Of a DNA stretch of 42,804 nucleotides, positions 9,146 through 16,561 are shown in pieces. The notes below the pieces were generated by a model. It was given only the letters and a program-made list of their open reading frames with translations. It searched no databases and had not been told where the DNA came from. The DNA comes from Campylobacteraceae bacterium (GTDB lineage Bacteria > Campylobacterota > Campylobacteria > Campylobacterales > Sulfurovaceae): assembly GCA_027065385.1 (NCBI GenBank), contig JAMOOP010000077.1, forward strand, positions 1-42,804, in the 5' to 3' direction. Both the position numbers and the translations under genes were made by a program. How positions within the stretch are numbered: position 1 is the stretch's first letter; each line of letters begins with the position of its first letter.

Positions 9146-10054
9146 CTACTTATTTAAACTTTTATGAATAACTTTTGCACTAGGAACAACACTGGATGAC
9201 AAATCTAAATGAACATCTTGATCATCAAAAAATATATCTGCACCAAAGGCTTCGAGTATCTCATATTTTTCACTTCCACCTAAGAAAAATGCTTCATCAA
9301 TTCTAACACCCCAAACATTTAAAGTTTTGATAACTCGTTCATGTGTTGGTGCTGACCTTGCTGTTACCAATGCTGTACGTATAGGCGATTCTTTATCTTT
9401 AAACCTCTTTTGAATATTAGCAATAGTTAAAAGAAATTTTGCAAAGACACCCTCTTCTAAGGGGTTATCTCTATTTTCTTGTTCATGTTTTATAAATGAC
9501 TCTAAACCATGTTCTTTATATATAAGTTCAGAGGTTTCACTAAATAGTACAGCATCTCCATCAAATGCTATTTTGACTTGGTCATTTATTGAGTTGTTTA
9601 TATCTTGACTTGATGGAAGTATTTTTGCTGCGGCAACACTATTTTCAATAGCATTCATTACATCACTATCATCAGCACTTAAAAAAAGATCTACTTTAAA
9701 TGCTTTGAGATATTTAGATGTATCGTTACCACTCGTCCAAGCAGACCTTTTTATATCTAGCTTGTACTCATTGATAGCGTTTGTTATTCTAAGGCTTGTC
9801 CCTGCATTATTTTTAGACAAGATTATCACTTCAACCTGTTTTTCATCTTCATTAAAGTGTTGATTTATCTTTAAAAGATTTTCAACAACTCTATAACCTG
9901 TACCTTTTTGAAGTGGTGTATTTTCATTTTCAAGTTGGTATTTATAATAAGTATCTAAACCTTTCTCTTCAAAGATTTTATTTTCATCTTCAAGGTTAAA
10001 TAATGCTCTGGAGCTTACTGCTACTACTAATTTATTTTTTAGATTGTATGCCAT
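9146..10054 (-). CDS. Cytosolic 5'-nucleotidase, NT5C1-like
   Basis: A 302-aa protein of the 5'-nucleotidase family related to animal cytosolic 5'-nucleotidase I. These HAD-fold enzymes dephosphorylate nucleoside monophosphates such as AMP or IMP. The HAD motifs are FDGDAVLF (164-171; nucleophile D165 and D167), LVTARSAP (229-236) with conserved T/R, and FFDDQD (275-280). No signal peptide is present, so it is cytoplasmic. It lies 3 bases after an unknown ORF and 23 bases before the sirtuin gene in one operon. Next to NAD-related genes, a role in handling AMP or NMN released from NAD or ADP-ribose is plausible, but that is inference. Confidence 0.82.
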   Translation of the reverse strand: MAYNLKNKLVVAVSSRALFNLEDENKIFEEKGLDTYYKYQLENENTPLQKGTGYRVVENLLKINQHFNEDEKQVEVIILSKNNAGTSLRITNAINEYKLDIKRSAWTSGNDTSKYLKAFKVDLFLSADDSDVMNAIENSVAAAKILPSSQDINNSINDQVKIAFDGDAVLFSETSELIYKEHGLESFIKHEQENRDNPLEEGVFAKFLLTIANIQKRFKDKESPIRTALVTARSAPTHERVIKTLNVWGVRIDEAFFLGGSEKYEILEAFGADIFFDDQDVHLDLSSSVVPSAKVIHKSLNK

Positions 10055-10057
10055 CTT

Positions 10058-10342
10058 TTACTCATCTACACTTATAATCTGCATCTCAACCAAAGAACTC
10101 TCTTTATAAAGTTTCATAAATTCATCTTTAGTTAGTTGCTTCTCTGTACTGTCGTGATTATTATTACAATAAATATTTAGTTTATCACTCCCATCAGCAC
10201 TCAATTCAAAAAAATTATCTTTAGTTGAAAGCATAATAGTAGTTTGAGTAACTACTGTTGCATTGTCGCAAATATCGTTTAGTTCATCAATACTAAAAGT
10301 ATCTAAAAATCTTTGGTGTAATTTACTATTTTTATTTGGCAT
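10058..10342 (-). CDS. Small acidic protein of unknown function
   Basis: A 94-aa acidic, soluble protein that I do not recognise. It has a helical N-terminus (LHQRFLDTFSIDELNDICDN) followed by alternating strands (TTIMLSTKDNFFELS, KLNIYCNNN) and a final MQIISVDE. The ATG has AAGGATAG 7 bases upstream. It is the first gene of the minus-strand run that continues into the 5'-nucleotidase, sirtuin, McrB, McrC, DUF2779 and phosphoesterase genes, only 3 bases before the nucleotidase. Its 5' side is the repeat element at 10407-10535, which may carry the promoter. Confidence 0.6.
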   Translation of the reverse strand: MPNKNSKLHQRFLDTFSIDELNDICDNATVVTQTTIMLSTKDNFFELSADGSDKLNIYCNNNHDSTEKQLTKDEFMKLYKESSLVEMQIISVDE

Positions 10343-10406
10343 CTATTCTATCCTTTTAAACTATTTTAAATTTTCTATAAATATAATATACTTCAAAAGA
10401 ACATCA

Positions 10407-10535
10407 TAAGTAGTAGATAAAAATTAATTTCATACTCCTATATCTTTCTATTTTCATAGGTCTATTCTATTATCTTTTCATAGGTCTATTCTATTATCTT
10501 TTGTATTATGTAATCTATTTCTGATTACTACTTAC
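10407..10535 (-). repeat. Long inverted-repeat element, copy A (partner at 38727-38832)
   Basis: Read on the minus strand, this 129-bp element is nearly identical to 38727-38832 on the plus strand: the first 41 bases match exactly, and after allowing for one extra 24-bp unit only a few bases differ. Both copies begin TAAGTAGTA (after one or two bases) and end TACTACTTA, so each has 9-bp terminal inverted repeats like a miniature mobile element. A short frame reading MKIERY..SMKLIFIYYL is conserved in both. It lies between divergent genes at 10342 (minus) and 10547 (plus). Confidence 0.85.
10455..10502. repeat. 24-bp tandem repeat x2 with ATAGGTCTAT core
   Basis: Two perfect copies of a 24-base unit beginning CATAGGTCTATTC lie in tandem inside element A. 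Element B has only one copy, where the core is the perfect palindrome ATAGATCTAT. The 12-mer ATAGGTCTATTC also appears alone at 40431-40442. The near-palindromic core suggests a protein-binding site. Confidence 0.85.
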
Positions 10536-10546
10536 AAGGAAATATA

Positions 10547-10789
10547 ATGACAATTAGCGAAGTAAAAAATAAAGCCACATTTATTTGTGAACATATCGAC
10601 CCTAGTGGTAAACCAATTAATGGTTATTACAACAAAAAAGAGGATATTTACTATATTACTTATGATGCTGATGTAACTAGAGATAATATAGAGTTTGTTA
10701 CCTTTAAACAGGGCGATAAAATCAAAGATAATATACTATTTGACCCATTTTCTGAGTTTAAAATGATAAATCAGAGAAATGATTGTTAA
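10547..10789 (+). CDS. Hypothetical protein
   Basis: An 80-aa soluble protein that I do not recognise. It is mixed strand and charge (KATFICEHIDPSGKPING, EDIYYITYDADVTRD) and ends with acidic and polar residues. The ATG follows AAGGAAATATA, a fair ribosome binding site. It is the only plus-strand gene within the minus-strand island and starts 11 bases from repeat element A, which may supply its promoter. It converges with the esterase gene at 10811. Confidence 0.5.
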   Translation: MTISEVKNKATFICEHIDPSGKPINGYYNKKEDIYYITYDADVTRDNIEFVTFKQGDKIKDNILFDPFSEFKMINQRNDC

Positions 10790-10810
10790 ATAGTTTTGAG
10801 AAAGGATTTT

Positions 10811-11371
10811 TTATAAGTTATTACAAAAAAATTCTATCTCTTTAAAATGTTTCTCAACACCCTCAAAGCTATGATTTCCATTCTCTTCTATAAGCATTCT
10901 TGAACCTTCCATCTTATTAACAGCTTCTTTATAATCTAAAAGTTCATCTCCTTTTTGTACTAAAAGCATAAAATTCTCTTTTTTTAGATTTTTTACCTCA
11001 TACTTTTTAAGCATATCAAGATGAGAACTGTTCCATTCAAAGCTACTATTATCATAAAAGTTAGGTGTTGCATTTGATGTGTTGCTTAGTGTTTTATATG
11101 GATAGATAGAAGGGTTAAGAAGTACTGTATTTAGATTATACTTGTTACCCAAATAGATAGCATAAAAACCACCCATTGAAGAGCCTATAAGGTTTACCTC
11201 TCCATTGTATGACTCTATAATCTCCTCTAAAGTTGTTATCGCTAACTCTGGAACATAGGATAAAGAGGGAGCTATAAATGAAATATTTTTATTTTTAAAA
11301 TACTCTCTAAAAAGTTTTGCTTTAGAGCCTTGACCACTTCCACTAAATCCGTGTATATATATTGTTATCAT
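10811..11371 (-). CDS. YqiA-like alpha/beta-hydrolase esterase
   Basis: A 186-aa small alpha/beta hydrolase of the YqiA/UPF0227 type. Visible are the oxyanion-hole start IYIHGFSGSG, the nucleophile elbow IGSSMGG (G-x-S-x-G), a late acid region (LLVQKGDELLDY) and the catalytic histidine in NGNHSFEG. Family members hydrolyse short acyl esters; the physiological substrate is unknown. It follows the truncated SLOG gene and the ADP-ribosylglycohydrolase gene on the same strand. A deacylase of O-acetyl-ADP-ribose type would fit the sirtuin context, but nothing in the sequence proves this. Confidence 0.8.
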   Translation of the reverse strand: MITIYIHGFSGSGQGSKAKLFREYFKNKNISFIAPSLSYVPELAITTLEEIIESYNGEVNLIGSSMGGFYAIYLGNKYNLNTVLLNPSIYPYKTLSNTSNATPNFYDNSSFEWNSSHLDMLKKYEVKNLKKENFMLLVQKGDELLDYKEAVNKMEGSRMLIEENGNHSFEGVEKHFKEIEFFCNNL

Positions 11372-11384
11372 TTTTTTGCCTTTT

Positions 11385-11531
11385 TTAATATTTTACTACT
11401 ATAAGTTTTTTTTCTAATGTTTTAGTAAAGTTCATTGTGTATTTTTCAAGATATGAAGCCAACGTTTCAGTTAATAATTTTCTATTTTTAAAATCTCTAC
11501 TACCAATTATCGCTATTTTTATATCACTCAT
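11385..11531 (-). pseudogene. Truncated DUF2493/SLOG (YspA-like) protein
   Basis: A 48-codon frame beginning MSDIKIAIIGSRDFKNRKLL, the characteristic Rossmann-like start of DUF2493/YspA proteins (SLOG superfamily, predicted nucleotide or ADP-ribose binders). The usual domain is well over 100 residues; here it ends after ETLASYLEKY in a basic tail and a stop, so most of the fold is missing. Its ATG overlaps the end of the ADP-ribosylglycohydrolase gene (ATGAGTGA), showing it was once translationally coupled. It is a likely 3'-deleted remnant with the esterase gene joined behind it. A functional short peptide cannot be excluded. Confidence 0.65.
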
Positions 11532-12300
11532 AAAAAGTTTTTCCTAAATACAAAACAATATCATCTGTCAAAAAATCTGATATATCTATCTCATCTGCTA
11601 TATTTTGGTTCGCTCCTTTTATAGCTCCATATATCGCACAATTTGTATCAGTATCTCCACCATTAGAAACTATATATTTAAACCCTTCAGTAAAAGATAG
11701 GTTCATTTTTAAAGTTTCTATAACAATATACAATGAGTAAATAACCCAAGCAGTATGACCTAGTTTTAGTTTTGAAAGAATATTTTTATATATCTCTTTT
11801 TCTAATATGTTTATACCATTTATAGCAATATCTAAAGCTAATCTATTAGCTATAAATATAGTTTTATTTTTATGTGTAAGTGCTGAATCTTCATTCATCA
11901 AAGTAAGAGCATCTTCAAAACTATATCCATCTTTGATAAGTGCAATCCCAAAAGGTATCACTCTCATTAAAGCCCCATTACCCTCAGAGTCTTTGTTAGT
12001 GCTATTTTGAATAAGTACACTATATGTATGCATTCCTATTCCATCTCTAGCACCATCTTTGATAGCCCAATTTTTATAGGAGTTGAAAAGTACCTTTTTA
12101 TTTATCTTTTTATATTTGAAATAGTGTGTGAGTAATATATTTGCCATTTTTGTATCATCTGTAATCTCTCTATTTACAGCTTTATTTGGTAATAGTTTTC
12201 TATCAAAAGTAGTTCCCATTAAGCCATCTCTTTCAAAGTAAGAGCCATAACTATCGCCACAAGCGAGTGCTAATAAGGGTTGGTTTAATTTGAGTTTCAT
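11524..12300 (-). CDS. ADP-ribosylglycohydrolase (DraG-like)
   Basis: A 258-aa ADP-ribosylglycohydrolase. These enzymes remove ADP-ribose from proteins, nucleic acids or small molecules using two magnesium ions. The metal ligands are visible in ITDDTKMA (46-53) and GGDTDTN (214-220), and the substrate loop GNGALMR lies at 107-113. Its length is normal for compact family members. It is the first gene of a minus-strand unit with the SLOG remnant and esterase, and is divergent from the WYL regulator with a 112-base shared promoter region, so the regulator probably controls it. With the sirtuin and 5'-nucleotidase nearby, it points to NAD or ADP-ribose metabolism. Confidence 0.88.
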   Translation of the reverse strand: MKLKLNQPLLALACGDSYGSYFERDGLMGTTFDRKLLPNKAVNREITDDTKMANILLTHYFKYKKINKKVLFNSYKNWAIKDGARDGIGMHTYSVLIQNSTNKDSEGNGALMRVIPFGIALIKDGYSFEDALTLMNEDSALTHKNKTIFIANRLALDIAINGINILEKEIYKNILSKLKLGHTAWVIYSLYIVIETLKMNLSFTEGFKYIVSNGGDTDTNCAIYGAIKGANQNIADEIDISDFLTDDIVLYLGKTFYE

Positions 12301-12412
12301 ATTTACACCTTGTTTGAATTTTATATATTATACATTTTTTATTTGACATCTTTATGTCTGCTCTATTGTTTTATAGATAGAATATACTAATTTTAAAACT
12401 AGGAAAACCAAA
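12301..12412. promoter_or_regulatory. Divergent promoter region of the WYL regulator and ADP-ribosylglycohydrolase
   Basis: This 112-bp intergenic region lies between genes that start at 12300 (minus) and 12413 (plus). It is AT-rich, includes TATATTATACA, and shares the piece TTTTAAAACTAGGAAA next to the regulator ATG with the truncated copy at 3462. WYL regulators usually act at such divergent promoters. Confidence 0.5.
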
Positions 12413-13333
12413 ATGCCCTACAAACACGACTACGATAGAATCCTAACAAGACTAACAACAATCCTTTCAAAACTCAACGATGGAGATGCTCTTTCTGTAA
12501 TAGAACTTGCCCAAGAGTTTGGTGTTTCTTCAAGAACTATTCAGCGAGATTTCAATGAACGTTTAATCTCTTTTCCAATTTATCAAGAAAGGAAAAAGTG
12601 GAAAATGCAAGATGGATTTCGTGTTGAAAAAAGTAAATCTATCGAAGATGAACTTGTTTTAGATATTATCTCAAAAATTACAGAAAGTATCGGTGGTAAC
12701 TTTGCCACCAAATCACATACACTTCTTTCTAAAATCAAAAATGAAGATTTTAGCCCTATCTATGCAAAGTTAAATATAGAAGATATTAGCGATAAGTTTT
12801 CTGAAATACAGTTATTGGAAAAAGCGATAAAAGAGAAACTTATTATTCAATCTACCTATGATAAAGAAAATAAACAAATATCTACTTCAACTATTAAACC
12901 ACTTAAAATTGCAAATTTTGAAGGTTTTTGGTATCTTATAGCCCTTAAAGGAGAGAGTTTACGAAGCTATTATCTTAAAAATATATCTAATATTATTCTC
13001 AGTGAGGAACACTTCAAATCAGATACAAAGCTAGAAACACTCTTAGATAATGCTATCTCTATATGGTTTAGAAAAGATGTAGAACCATTTGAAGTAAAAC
13101 TTTTTGTAAAAAGTCATACAGCTAGGTATTTCAAACGTAGACCTCTTCCAACACAAAAAATAGAAACAGTAAATAGTGATGGTTCAATGGAGTTTACTCT
13201 AAAAATAACTGATGAGATGGAAATTTTACCTATTATAAAATATTGGATTCCTCATCTTTATGTTGTTGAACCTTTATGGTTAAAAGATATTATTCAAACC
13301 GATTTATTGAAATATTTAGGGAAAACAACTTAA
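12413..13333 (+). CDS. WYL-domain transcriptional regulator
   Basis: A 306-aa regulator. It has an N-terminal winged helix (residues about 8-60: NDGDALSVIELAQEFGVSSRTIQRDF) and a WYL domain in the middle (STIKPLKIANFEGFWYLIALKGE, near 155-180), followed by a C-terminal WCX-like extension. Proteins of this layout control many phage-defence islands and sense nucleic acids or nucleotides through the WYL domain. The ATG follows AGGAAAACC. It is divergent from the ADP-ribosylglycohydrolase operon, which it probably represses. A truncated inverted copy at 3325-3462 marks the other end of the island. Confidence 0.88.
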   Translation: MPYKHDYDRILTRLTTILSKLNDGDALSVIELAQEFGVSSRTIQRDFNERLISFPIYQERKKWKMQDGFRVEKSKSIEDELVLDIISKITESIGGNFATKSHTLLSKIKNEDFSPIYAKLNIEDISDKFSEIQLLEKAIKEKLIIQSTYDKENKQISTSTIKPLKIANFEGFWYLIALKGESLRSYYLKNISNIILSEEHFKSDTKLETLLDNAISIWFRKDVEPFEVKLFVKSHTARYFKRRPLPTQKIETVNSDGSMEFTLKITDEMEILPIIKYWIPHLYVVEPLWLKDIIQTDLLKYLGKTT

Positions 13334-13336
13334 AGC

Positions 13337-13362
13337 CGTAAGCTACCAACCAATAATATAGG
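13337..13362. terminator. Hairpin after the WYL regulator gene
   Basis: Just after the regulator stop, CTACCAACC and GGTGGTAG can pair around an AATAATATA loop with one bulged base. There is no clear T-run, so it may be a weak terminator or a processing hairpin. Confidence 0.35.
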
Positions 13363-13680
13363 TGGTAGTCATTGGGTATTTCAATAGATATAATATTCTC
13401 CTTCGCCATAGCCATTTTTCTATTACTTGTTGTTTGATGAGGTTTTGATTTATCAGTCTATTATATTATCTTGACAAGAAACTTCTTTACCATTTGTCAT
13501 TGAAATAGTTGAAATTGTTGTTATACTTATCTCGCTAAAAAACTCGCCATTTTAATAAAAGTATTTTGGATATTAATCTAATTAGAGCTTATTTATATAT
13601 GTATTTTACTTATTTTACATTCGCAAAATAGGTCGCCATACTTTGTGATATAATTGTATCAACACAATAAAAGTAGATAT
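13363..13680. other. Intergenic stretch with a possible minus-strand gene remnant
   Basis: I see no intact gene between the WYL regulator and the Fic gene. On the minus strand a frame over about 13468-13554 reads GEFFSEISITTISTIS, then MTNGKEVSCQDNIID and a stop, which looks like the C-terminus of a lost protein but has no start. The last 60 bases before the Fic ATG presumably hold its promoter (TGTGATATAATTG near 13643-13656). Confidence 0.35.
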
Positions 13681-14877
13681 ATGAATTTTACACCAATAAT
13701 TCCAACGGACATACAAGGAAATATAGATATTTCTCTATTAAAAAAAGCAGATAAATTATTATTAGAAGCTTCTAAGCTTGAAGGGTCTCATACACCACAA
13801 ATACTTCAATCTGTTAAGAATCTTCTCTATACAGTTAATAGTTACTATTCCAATAAAATAGAATCTGAAGGTACACACATTATCGATATTGAAAGAGCGA
13901 TGCAAAAAAACTACTCTACAGATTTTAAAAAAAGAAATCTTCAAATACTCTCATTAGTGCATATAGAGGTTCAAAAAGAGTGTGAAGAATATTTTAAAAG
14001 CAATCCGTTAGCCTCACCGTATGATAAAAAGTTTATTTTATCTCTTCACGAAAAATTTTATTCAAAAGATGGAATGAAACCATTTCTAAAAATTAATAGT
14101 GATGGAATGAACGATAATATTATTCCTGGAAAAATTAGAGAACGTGATGTTAAGGTCGGAAACCATATTGCACCAAGTTCTGATAAGTTAGATAGTCTGA
14201 TGAATGAGTTTGAATACCTATATAATAAATCGTTAAATTCTAGTGATACAGTTAAAATTATTCATATATTATCTTCTCATCATCGATTAATGTGGGTTCA
14301 TCCTTTTTTAGATGGAAATGGTAGAACATCACGACTTGCGCTAGATGGAGCATTTGCAAGTATGAATATGGGTGGTTATGGTTTATGGAATATTTCTCGT
14401 GGACTTGCTAGAAATTCCAATGATTATAAAAATAATTTATCGTATGCAGATATGCCAAGACAAGGTGCAAGAGATGGAAAAGGTTCATTGTCTTCTAACT
14501 CATTAAATTATTTTGTGAATTTTATGTTAGATGTTTCCTTAGATCAAGTAGCATATATGAATAAGCACCTAAAATTGAACTCTCTTACATCAAAAATCGA
14601 AATATATGTACAAAGAGTTAATGATGGTTTATTAGGGATTGATCCTCTTCCTAATCATAGTGAAAAAATATTTAGATATTTACTGCTTAGTGGCGAATGT
14701 AAGAGAGGAAAGATCCCTGATATTATAGGAATGAAAGAAAGAACAGCATCAAGAGTTATTTCAGAATTATTAAAAAGAAATTTTATAGAATCAGATACAA
14801 AAGCAGGTGCGATAAGATTAAAAATAGGTGCTTCAATGGCATCATATCTCTTTCCTATGCTTGTTCCTGAAGAATAA
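13681..14877 (+). CDS. Fic-domain protein (probable AMPylase) with C-terminal winged helix
   Basis: A 398-aa Fic protein. Fic enzymes transfer AMP or another phosphate-containing moiety onto target proteins. The catalytic motif HPFLDGNGR starts at H207 and is complete. The N-terminal helix carries SNKIES (57-62, with E61), resembling the (S/T)xxxE(G/N) inhibitory motif of class II Fic proteins. The C-terminus (near 325-390) looks like a winged helix (KRGKIPDIIGMKERTASRV). I chose ATG 13681; an upstream in-frame TTG lacks a better site. It is followed by a recombinase gene and the type I restriction-modification operon. Fic genes are known riders of type I loci in Campylobacterota. Confidence 0.9.
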   Translation: MNFTPIIPTDIQGNIDISLLKKADKLLLEASKLEGSHTPQILQSVKNLLYTVNSYYSNKIESEGTHIIDIERAMQKNYSTDFKKRNLQILSLVHIEVQKECEEYFKSNPLASPYDKKFILSLHEKFYSKDGMKPFLKINSDGMNDNIIPGKIRERDVKVGNHIAPSSDKLDSLMNEFEYLYNKSLNSSDTVKIIHILSSHHRLMWVHPFLDGNGRTSRLALDGAFASMNMGGYGLWNISRGLARNSNDYKNNLSYADMPRQGARDGKGSLSSNSLNYFVNFMLDVSLDQVAYMNKHLKLNSLTSKIEIYVQRVNDGLLGIDPLPNHSEKIFRYLLLSGECKRGKIPDIIGMKERTASRVISELLKRNFIESDTKAGAIRLKIGASMASYLFPMLVPEE

Positions 14878-14953
14878 TATACATAACTATACATTAAGTC
14901 TATTAAATGATATTATATAATACAATACAAAAAAACATCAAAGACAGGGCATT

Positions 14954-15853
14954 ATGAACAATGAAAATTTATTATCTAAATTAGACAGTTACAAAACTTC
15001 ATTTATAAATGAAAAAAAGTCACTAAACTCTTCAAATAATACAATATCTACATACTTACATATTTTAGAAAGCTTCTACGAATATATAGTTGAGAATGAT
15101 GCTATCTCTGAACTAAATGATATTAATAAAGATACAGTTCTTCAATTTATAACAAGAGATATAAAGAGTGCAAACTCCACTAAAATATTAAACTTAGCAG
15201 TTATAAAATCTTATCTAGCATTTATTGATGAAAAAGAAAATTTGAATGGATTGTTTGAACTACGACTTAAAAAATTAACTATTAAGAGAGAATCTGTTGA
15301 AGTAGATGCTCTTGATGATAATGAAGTAGAAAGACTTTTAGCACTATTTGATAAAAAGAGCTTATCTTTTAATAAAAATAGAGATTCTCTGCTTATTAAA
15401 CTGATACTATTCACAGGAATAAGAGCAAGTGAATGCTTATCTATACAACTCAAAGACTTATCAATTATCCAAGAGGATAGTGTATATAAAATCAAAATAT
15501 TTGGTAAAGGATCTAAAGAGAGATTTGTATATATAGCTAAAGATAAAATATATAAAGAACTTACTTTCTTACAAGAACAAAACTATATAACTGACTATAT
15601 AGCTATAACCAATAAACAAAAACCAATGAGTAGAGTAGGTCTATACAATGTAATCTCAAATAAAATGAAAAAAGCCAATATAGCTAAAAAAGGTGTTCAT
15701 ATACTAAGACATACATTTGCAAGAAGACTTGTTGCTAAAAATATTAATCTTGTAACTATCTCTGAACTACTGGGTCATGCTGACATTACTCTTACAGCTA
15801 GGACTTATGCTAAGAGTAATGAGGGAAATAAGATTAAGGCTGTTTTGCTTTAG
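14954..15853 (+). CDS. Tyrosine recombinase (XerC/D-like)
   Basis: A 299-aa site-specific recombinase. It has an N-terminal SAM-like core-binding domain (about 10-95) and a C-terminal catalytic domain with R157 (GIRASE), K185/K188 (FGKGSKER), H249 and R252 (HILRHTF), H275 (LLGHAD) and the nucleophile Y285 (ARTYAKS). All catalytic residues are present. Its position immediately before the half-size HsdS gene suggests it may rearrange hsdS sequences, as invertases in phase-variable type I loci do, or mobilise the locus. No inverted hsdS cassettes are seen here, so the role is open. Confidence 0.9.
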   Translation: MNNENLLSKLDSYKTSFINEKKSLNSSNNTISTYLHILESFYEYIVENDAISELNDINKDTVLQFITRDIKSANSTKILNLAVIKSYLAFIDEKENLNGLFELRLKKLTIKRESVEVDALDDNEVERLLALFDKKSLSFNKNRDSLLIKLILFTGIRASECLSIQLKDLSIIQEDSVYKIKIFGKGSKERFVYIAKDKIYKELTFLQEQNYITDYIAITNKQKPMSRVGLYNVISNKMKKANIAKKGVHILRHTFARRLVAKNINLVTISELLGHADITLTARTYAKSNEGNKIKAVLL

Positions 15854-15900
15854 ATTCCAAAGAAATATGTTTATCTTTTAAATAATACATTCTATTCTAA

Positions 15901-15939
15901 ATTAATTATTATTTTTGTATTATTCCAATAATAATTAAT
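15901..15939. repeat. 12-bp perfect inverted repeat before the half-HsdS gene
   Basis: ATTAATTATTAT (15901-15912) and ATAATAATTAAT (15928-15939) are exact reverse complements separated by 15 bases. The repeat ends 16 bases before the GTG start at 15956. It may be an operator for the restriction operon or a binding site of the adjacent recombinase. The AT-only composition lowers its weight. Confidence 0.55.
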
Positions 15940-15955
15940 ATAAAAGGAGTGAATT

Positions 15956-16561
15956 GTGAAACTAAAAGAGATAGCAACTATCAGAACAGGTCTTGTACTT
16001 TCTCGAAAAAAAGCTTTATTAAATGCTGAATTTAAAAAGAGTTACAAACAGATAACCCTAAAATCTTTCTCTACTACAACATCATTAATATCTAACTATC
16101 TTGATGAATTTATATCCAATGAAAATATTAAAGATACCTATCTTAGTAAGGCAGGGGATATAGTTGTAAGACTGAGAGAACCTAATATAGCTGTTTATAT
16201 TGACAAATCAGAAGAGGAGATGATAATACCCTCCCTTATGGTAATAATTCGAGTTACTCATAAAGATATTAACAATGAGTATTTAGCACACTACTTAAAC
16301 TCTACTATCGTTAAAAAAGCTTTACAGATACAGATTAAAGGGACAACAATTCCAATGATTAAAACAAAAGACCTTGAAGATATAGAGATAATCCTTCCAA
16401 CTTTAAAAAAACAGAAAATATTAGTCAATCTATTTAAAACTTCTCAAAATGAGTTAAAATTATTAACTCAATTAAAAGAGGAAAAAGAGAACTTTGTTCA
16501 CGGTGTATTTAATACAATAATAAATCAAACTAAAGAGGATAACAAAAATGCAAAAAACTAA
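15956..16561 (+). CDS. Half-size HsdS-like protein (single target recognition domain)
   Basis: A 201-aa protein resembling one half of a type I specificity subunit: one target recognition domain with the usual end of a TRD (IKGTTIPMIKTKDLEDIEIILPTL) followed by one coiled-coil conserved helix (LVNLFKTSQNELKLLTQLKEEKEN). Normal HsdS has two TRDs and two helices, so this protein would need to dimerise or act otherwise. It starts at GTG with AAAGGAG upstream and overlaps hsdM by 14 bases, so it is expressed with the modification subunit. It is not a close copy of either half of the full HsdS at 18554. Confidence 0.75.
   Translation: MKLKEIATIRTGLVLSRKKALLNAEFKKSYKQITLKSFSTTTSLISNYLDEFISNENIKDTYLSKAGDIVVRLREPNIAVYIDKSEEEMIIPSLMVIIRVTHKDINNEYLAHYLNSTIVKKALQIQIKGTTIPMIKTKDLEDIEIILPTLKKQKILVNLFKTSQNELKLLTQLKEEKENFVHGVFNTIINQTKEDNKNAKN

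Noticed and set aside
10407-10535. A CRISPR array
   Set aside because: There are only two adjacent 24-bp units with no spacers, and no cas genes occur in the window.
14954-15853. Integrase of an integrated phage or integron
   Set aside because: No phage structural genes, attachment duplication or gene cassettes are seen; the neighbours are a restriction-modification operon and a Fic gene.
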